A DNA stretch of 64,000 bases, from NCBI GenBank assembly GCA_025093555.1, contig JAIWNF010000019.1, positions 558,001-622,000 of the forward strand, read 5' to 3'. The notes beneath the pieces are model-generated. The model was not told the DNA's origin. It saw nothing but the letters and a program-made list of their open reading frames with translations, and did not search any database. Origin of the DNA: Circinella umbellata. Taxonomy: Eukaryota > Mucoromycota > Mucoromycetes > Mucorales > Lichtheimiaceae. A program made the translations under genes and the position numbers. Positions 60,499 through 64,000 of this stretch are shown piece after piece (position 1 is the stretch's first letter; every line of letters begins with the position of its first letter).

Positions 60499-63034
60499 AT
60501 AAATTATTATTATTCATGTTTATACACCTCCGCTATCCATAGCAATATAATTATTAGTATTAATTACGCAAACCTCAATTTCTCCCTAGTTCTACTCCTA
60601 GTTTATTATCCCTTAATGTCGCTTATCCCCTTTTCATACTATACACTCACTCACTCAGACAGGTTTTTTTGTACAGATTAACGCTCAGCATTCATCCTCT
60701 TTCTTCTTCAAGCAATATTCCTTTTTTTTCCGGCCCCAAATGGTTACCCTTCTTTTTCAAAAAAGGAAATTACTCAACAATTTACATTATAGTTGTAATA
60801 TTTATTTTAATCTTTATACACTCTCCTCCAATTTCTTTCCTCTTTTCTTTTGATATATCTATCACACTTGATTAGGATTTTATCCATAAAACACAATCCA
60901 AAACCTCTTTGTATGTTCTTCTCAAGTTATAAGAAGTATGTACGAGGAGTCTATATACGTCTTCTGTTTTTGTAATGTTCGATTATTAGAAAGAAAAGAA
61001 GGAAAAAATTGCTGCTAAGCTTAATATGTTATTACTCACATATGATCATTGATAACCTTGAACAAATGAAATTTATATAATTGAACGACTGTTAATGTAA
61101 ATTATTCAATTCCATTCATTATTGACTTTAAAGATCCTATTAGTATTGTATGAGGAAAAGAATGAGACATACGATAATAATAATACAGTAATAACCTTCA
61201 TACATTAATATGCCTCTCTTTATAATATTCATTGAGGGGCGACCTATCAAAATTTAATTTTTAATTTTTATGTACCATTACAAAGATTTTTGTTGTTATT
61301 AATACTATGCATCAAGCTTTTTATCACAATTGCACTATCTGTTTTATATACTGGTGTGTATACATTACGTTAGGGACTTCTATTCTTAAAAAACAAAGTT
61401 TTACAGCATGTTCTTAAGTAGATGGTTATTAGTTTAACAAATTTTAAGTAGTGTTTAATTCTATGCTGACAATAGTACGTAACAGGCCAACAGTTGCAAT
61501 AAATGCTGCCGTAGAATTGCTTATATATAGTATCTAACATACTGAGTAAGAAAGCTACATGCGAAGTTATAAAAAAATATTGACGCATTGGTATTATTTT
61601 TACATTTATTGATGTAGCGAAACCCACTGTTGTTTACGTCAGTAATTTTCATTTGGTTTATATAACAATCTATGCCCTTTTTCTATTAAATATAAGCTAT
61701 TACGTTTGATAAGAAAAAAACAGCCACAATGGAGATGGCAGAACACCGTATTACTTATGAACCTTTCCAGTCGATTGTGTGTCCTTTGTATATTACTACA
61801 GTAGGAAAAAGCTGCCTAGCAATAACACATGCGGTGCAAGATAAAGATTATGTCAATAGAGCACGTGGTTATCTTACCATGTAGGTCTATTGAAGCAATC
61901 CACAAACTTATTACGTATTACATCCTGCGTATCTTCCAAATAATATAACTGCTATACTGTAACGGTATAAGTACTCAAAAAACTACTCTCTCAATTCCGG
62001 TTTAGAAAACACCATTAATTAATTCAATTTTTATTTTTATTCTTTTAATTTGATATAGATTTAGCTTAATAGTAAACTGAGGACCTGTTTTTCGATCTAT
62101 GTGCATTGTATATCAGATATGATATAATAGTAATCGCACCGCCAGTTTGAAAAACACCGAGTATTACTATATAGATTGTACATATAGAATAAATAATATG
62201 GTGTATCTATATATCCCAATTAAAGTAGCTTTCTATTGATAGCTTTTCATTATAATATATGCTCTTGTTTCGCTTTCAGGTCATTATACATATTCTCAAC
62301 GAGTTGACTCCATTGCTCACTCTTTTTAGAACCAGTGTGGTCGCACTCTACCCAAACTACTGCTGCTATAGTAGCATTAGAGAAGCATCCGTTACACCAA
62401 GTACGCCCATTTTGACATTTGAAGTATACAAAGTTATGAAAAACAGTTTTTATGATTACACTTTGTACAAAGGTCCGGATTTTTATCTTGGAACAACGAT
62501 TTCCCGTTTTGATATAGATATATACTAATTAACACCTGACTTTCTAATGAGGTAAACAGTTGAAATGAACCGTATGACATCAAATATCAACTGCCGAACG
62601 TATTAATAATGATAATAATCATGCTAACCCAACTGAACCCCAAATCTTAAATTTCTTGGTATTCTTGGCTGTAAAACAAAATCTGGCGGTGTATTACTTT
62701 CTGTCAAGACAATTAATTACATAACAAAAATAATGATACCTAATGTTAGCTCAAGTCTTTTGCTATAGCAACCAACTTCTAATCGTGCTGAAATATCTAA
62801 TGCCCCTTACCTGAATCATTAACCTTCGATTTCACATATAACTATTTTTTTTGGGGGTGATTAAATTATTTCTTAAAACCCAAATTACATTCAAGAATGT
62901 TGATGTTTGTGCAACCATTTCATTTGGCCATGTGAAAAAGTTAAAACAGCTCCCCCTTTTCTTTGTTGTCACCCTCCAAGTTTATTTTCTCTCCCCATTC
63001 CTTTCTCTCATTGTAATTAACGTGTCATGACAAC
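60499..63034. other. 2.5-kb intergenic stretch with one suspicious short frame
   Basis: AT-rich. A 51-codon frame at 61729-61884 (MEMAEHRITYEPFQSIVCPL, then YITTVGKSCLA) distantly recalls the start of the WD40 protein Utp21 (EPFR...GKSF), but nothing collinear follows. The rest shows no gene. Confidence 0.45.
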
Positions 63035-63952
63035 ATGACTTATTCAGGCACATCACTTTATTTTGCCGCTGCTAGTCTCATTTCTTGCATACCTGCTATA
63101 GCTGGTCTTATAGCACGATGGTATACATACAAATGGACTAGCATTCTTCTTTATTTTTGTTCTGTTGTATTTCTTTTTCTAGCTGTCGTCTTTTATGTCA
63201 GTTACAAACTTATTCAACAAGGATCACCATTTCTCTTAAGTGGCCTTGATAAATTGAATCGTATTTTGTCACCCCTCGTCTCCAAGTTGGCCAACTCAAA
63301 AATTGTGGGACCTGTTATTGCCGTTATAGTCCGAGCAAATTTTTTTGCTTGGTTTATGATTTTATTGTTAAGTGACCAAGTTATTCGAACAATGATTACT
63401 CGTATGATAGGTCATCATGCTACTCAACGTAGTTACTGTAAGTTATTAAACGGGTTTTAGATTCAGAAAATAAAAAGAGTATCATGAAGATGAATAAACC
63501 TTTCTATTTTTGGATTTTTAATACTGATTTGAGATAAAATTTATTAGCCATTGTCAATGCAGTTGATCCAAAATTCCCACTATTCGATAAATTATTGGAT
63601 GAAAATGCTGAAAGGGAAGAGAAGGAAGCCAAGAAATCGTATCAAAAACGCCAATCTCGCCCTGAGTATTCTCAGGCAATAGCATATACACTTGCTGTAG
63701 CAAGTAAGTTGGCATACGAAGAAGTTGGTTTGATTAAGCATGAACTTGAAAAGGATGGATTTGATGTAAAAAGGACATTTTTACCATTAGCATTTAAGGT
63801 ACTCTTTTTTTGAGCTATATTTAAATAGTATGTTATTTTTGAATACAAAAGGATGGCTATTTGGGTGATATTAAGTTGTTTATTCTCTCTTTTTAGAATG
63901 TATGCGCATATATTATTGAAAAGGACGACAATATTTTCTTAGTTTTCCGAGG
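63035..63952 (+). CDS. Membrane-anchored class-3 lipase (partial, 5' part)
   Basis: Visible exons: 63035-63437, 63548-63798, 63897-63952; the gene continues past the right edge, which lies in intron 3. The N-terminus has at least two membrane spans (SLISCIPAIAGLIARW, SILLYFCSVVFLFLAVVFYV) and a third hydrophobic stretch (FFAWFMILLLSDQ). After a charged linker (NAEREEKEAKKSYQKRQ) comes SQAIAYTLAVASKLAYEEV, then CAYIIEKDDNIFLVFRG, the start of a Lipase_3 alpha/beta-hydrolase domain (the VFRG strand lies before the nucleophile elbow). The catalytic GxSxG is outside the window. Substrate and organelle are unknown. Confidence 0.8.
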
Positions 63953-64000
63953 GTAATTATTATAGTAAAAATGGGACACGGACTTATGAAATTTTCAGAT

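Overview
The window is nuclear DNA of a filamentous fungus, most likely Mucoromycota (Mucorales-like). The DNA is AT-rich, and genes carry many short GT-AG introns of about 45-110 nt. The housekeeping genes are fungal: ATP4, QCR9, TPD3, ATG4, TKL1, MPP6, a heat-shock-factor-type regulator and a G-alpha of the Gpa2-like class. Gene structures below were built by hand from splice signals and reading phase. For nearly every gene the exon phases add up exactly, but no transcript data were available.

Layout. 1-4735: 5' two thirds of an apparently intact non-LTR retrotransposon (minus strand; ORF1 and ORF2 overlap by ATGA). 4743-7565: a low-complexity orphan gene, a small F-box gene and a three-exon PIF/Harbinger-type transposase gene, all minus. 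8599-14472: a SMAP/KNOP1-like nucleolar-type protein, ATP4, MPP6 and a tandem pair of GNAT acetyltransferases. 14473-16720: a gene-poor stretch with two families of exon-like degenerate repeats. 16721-19435: a nine-exon orphan gene with a PD-(D/E)XK-like motif. 19586-21317: a damaged Mutator-like (MULE) transposase gene. 22156-22503: a 22-copy minisatellite.

22655-27104 is the highlight: an 18-exon gene for a Fanzor protein, the eukaryotic relative of TnpB and an RNA-guided nuclease family. It shows a RuvC-I motif (IDPG), a zinc ribbon (CSVC...CRHC) and a RuvC-III motif (DRDLNAANNI). One GC-AG intron and one apparent frameshift are present. A short hairpin lies just after its stop codon.

27474-64000 is mostly conserved genes: ATG4; a possible decayed asparagine-synthase-like gene; an orphan with a C-terminal membrane helix; TPD3 (PP2A scaffold); an S6-kinase-like AGC kinase; transketolase; an EXS-domain membrane protein; an HSF-type transcription factor with a glutamine tract in its DNA-binding wing; QCR9; a G-alpha subunit; and the 5' part of a membrane-anchored class-3 lipase that runs off the right edge. 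Long intergenic stretches (41.8-45.1, 52.9-56.2, 56.5-58.4, 60.5-63.0 kb) hold no gene I can support.

The genes do not form one pathway. Signalling (G-alpha, S6 kinase, PP2A), autophagy (ATG4) and energy metabolism (ATP4, QCR9, TKL1) share the segment with mobile elements, which cluster in the first 27 kb.
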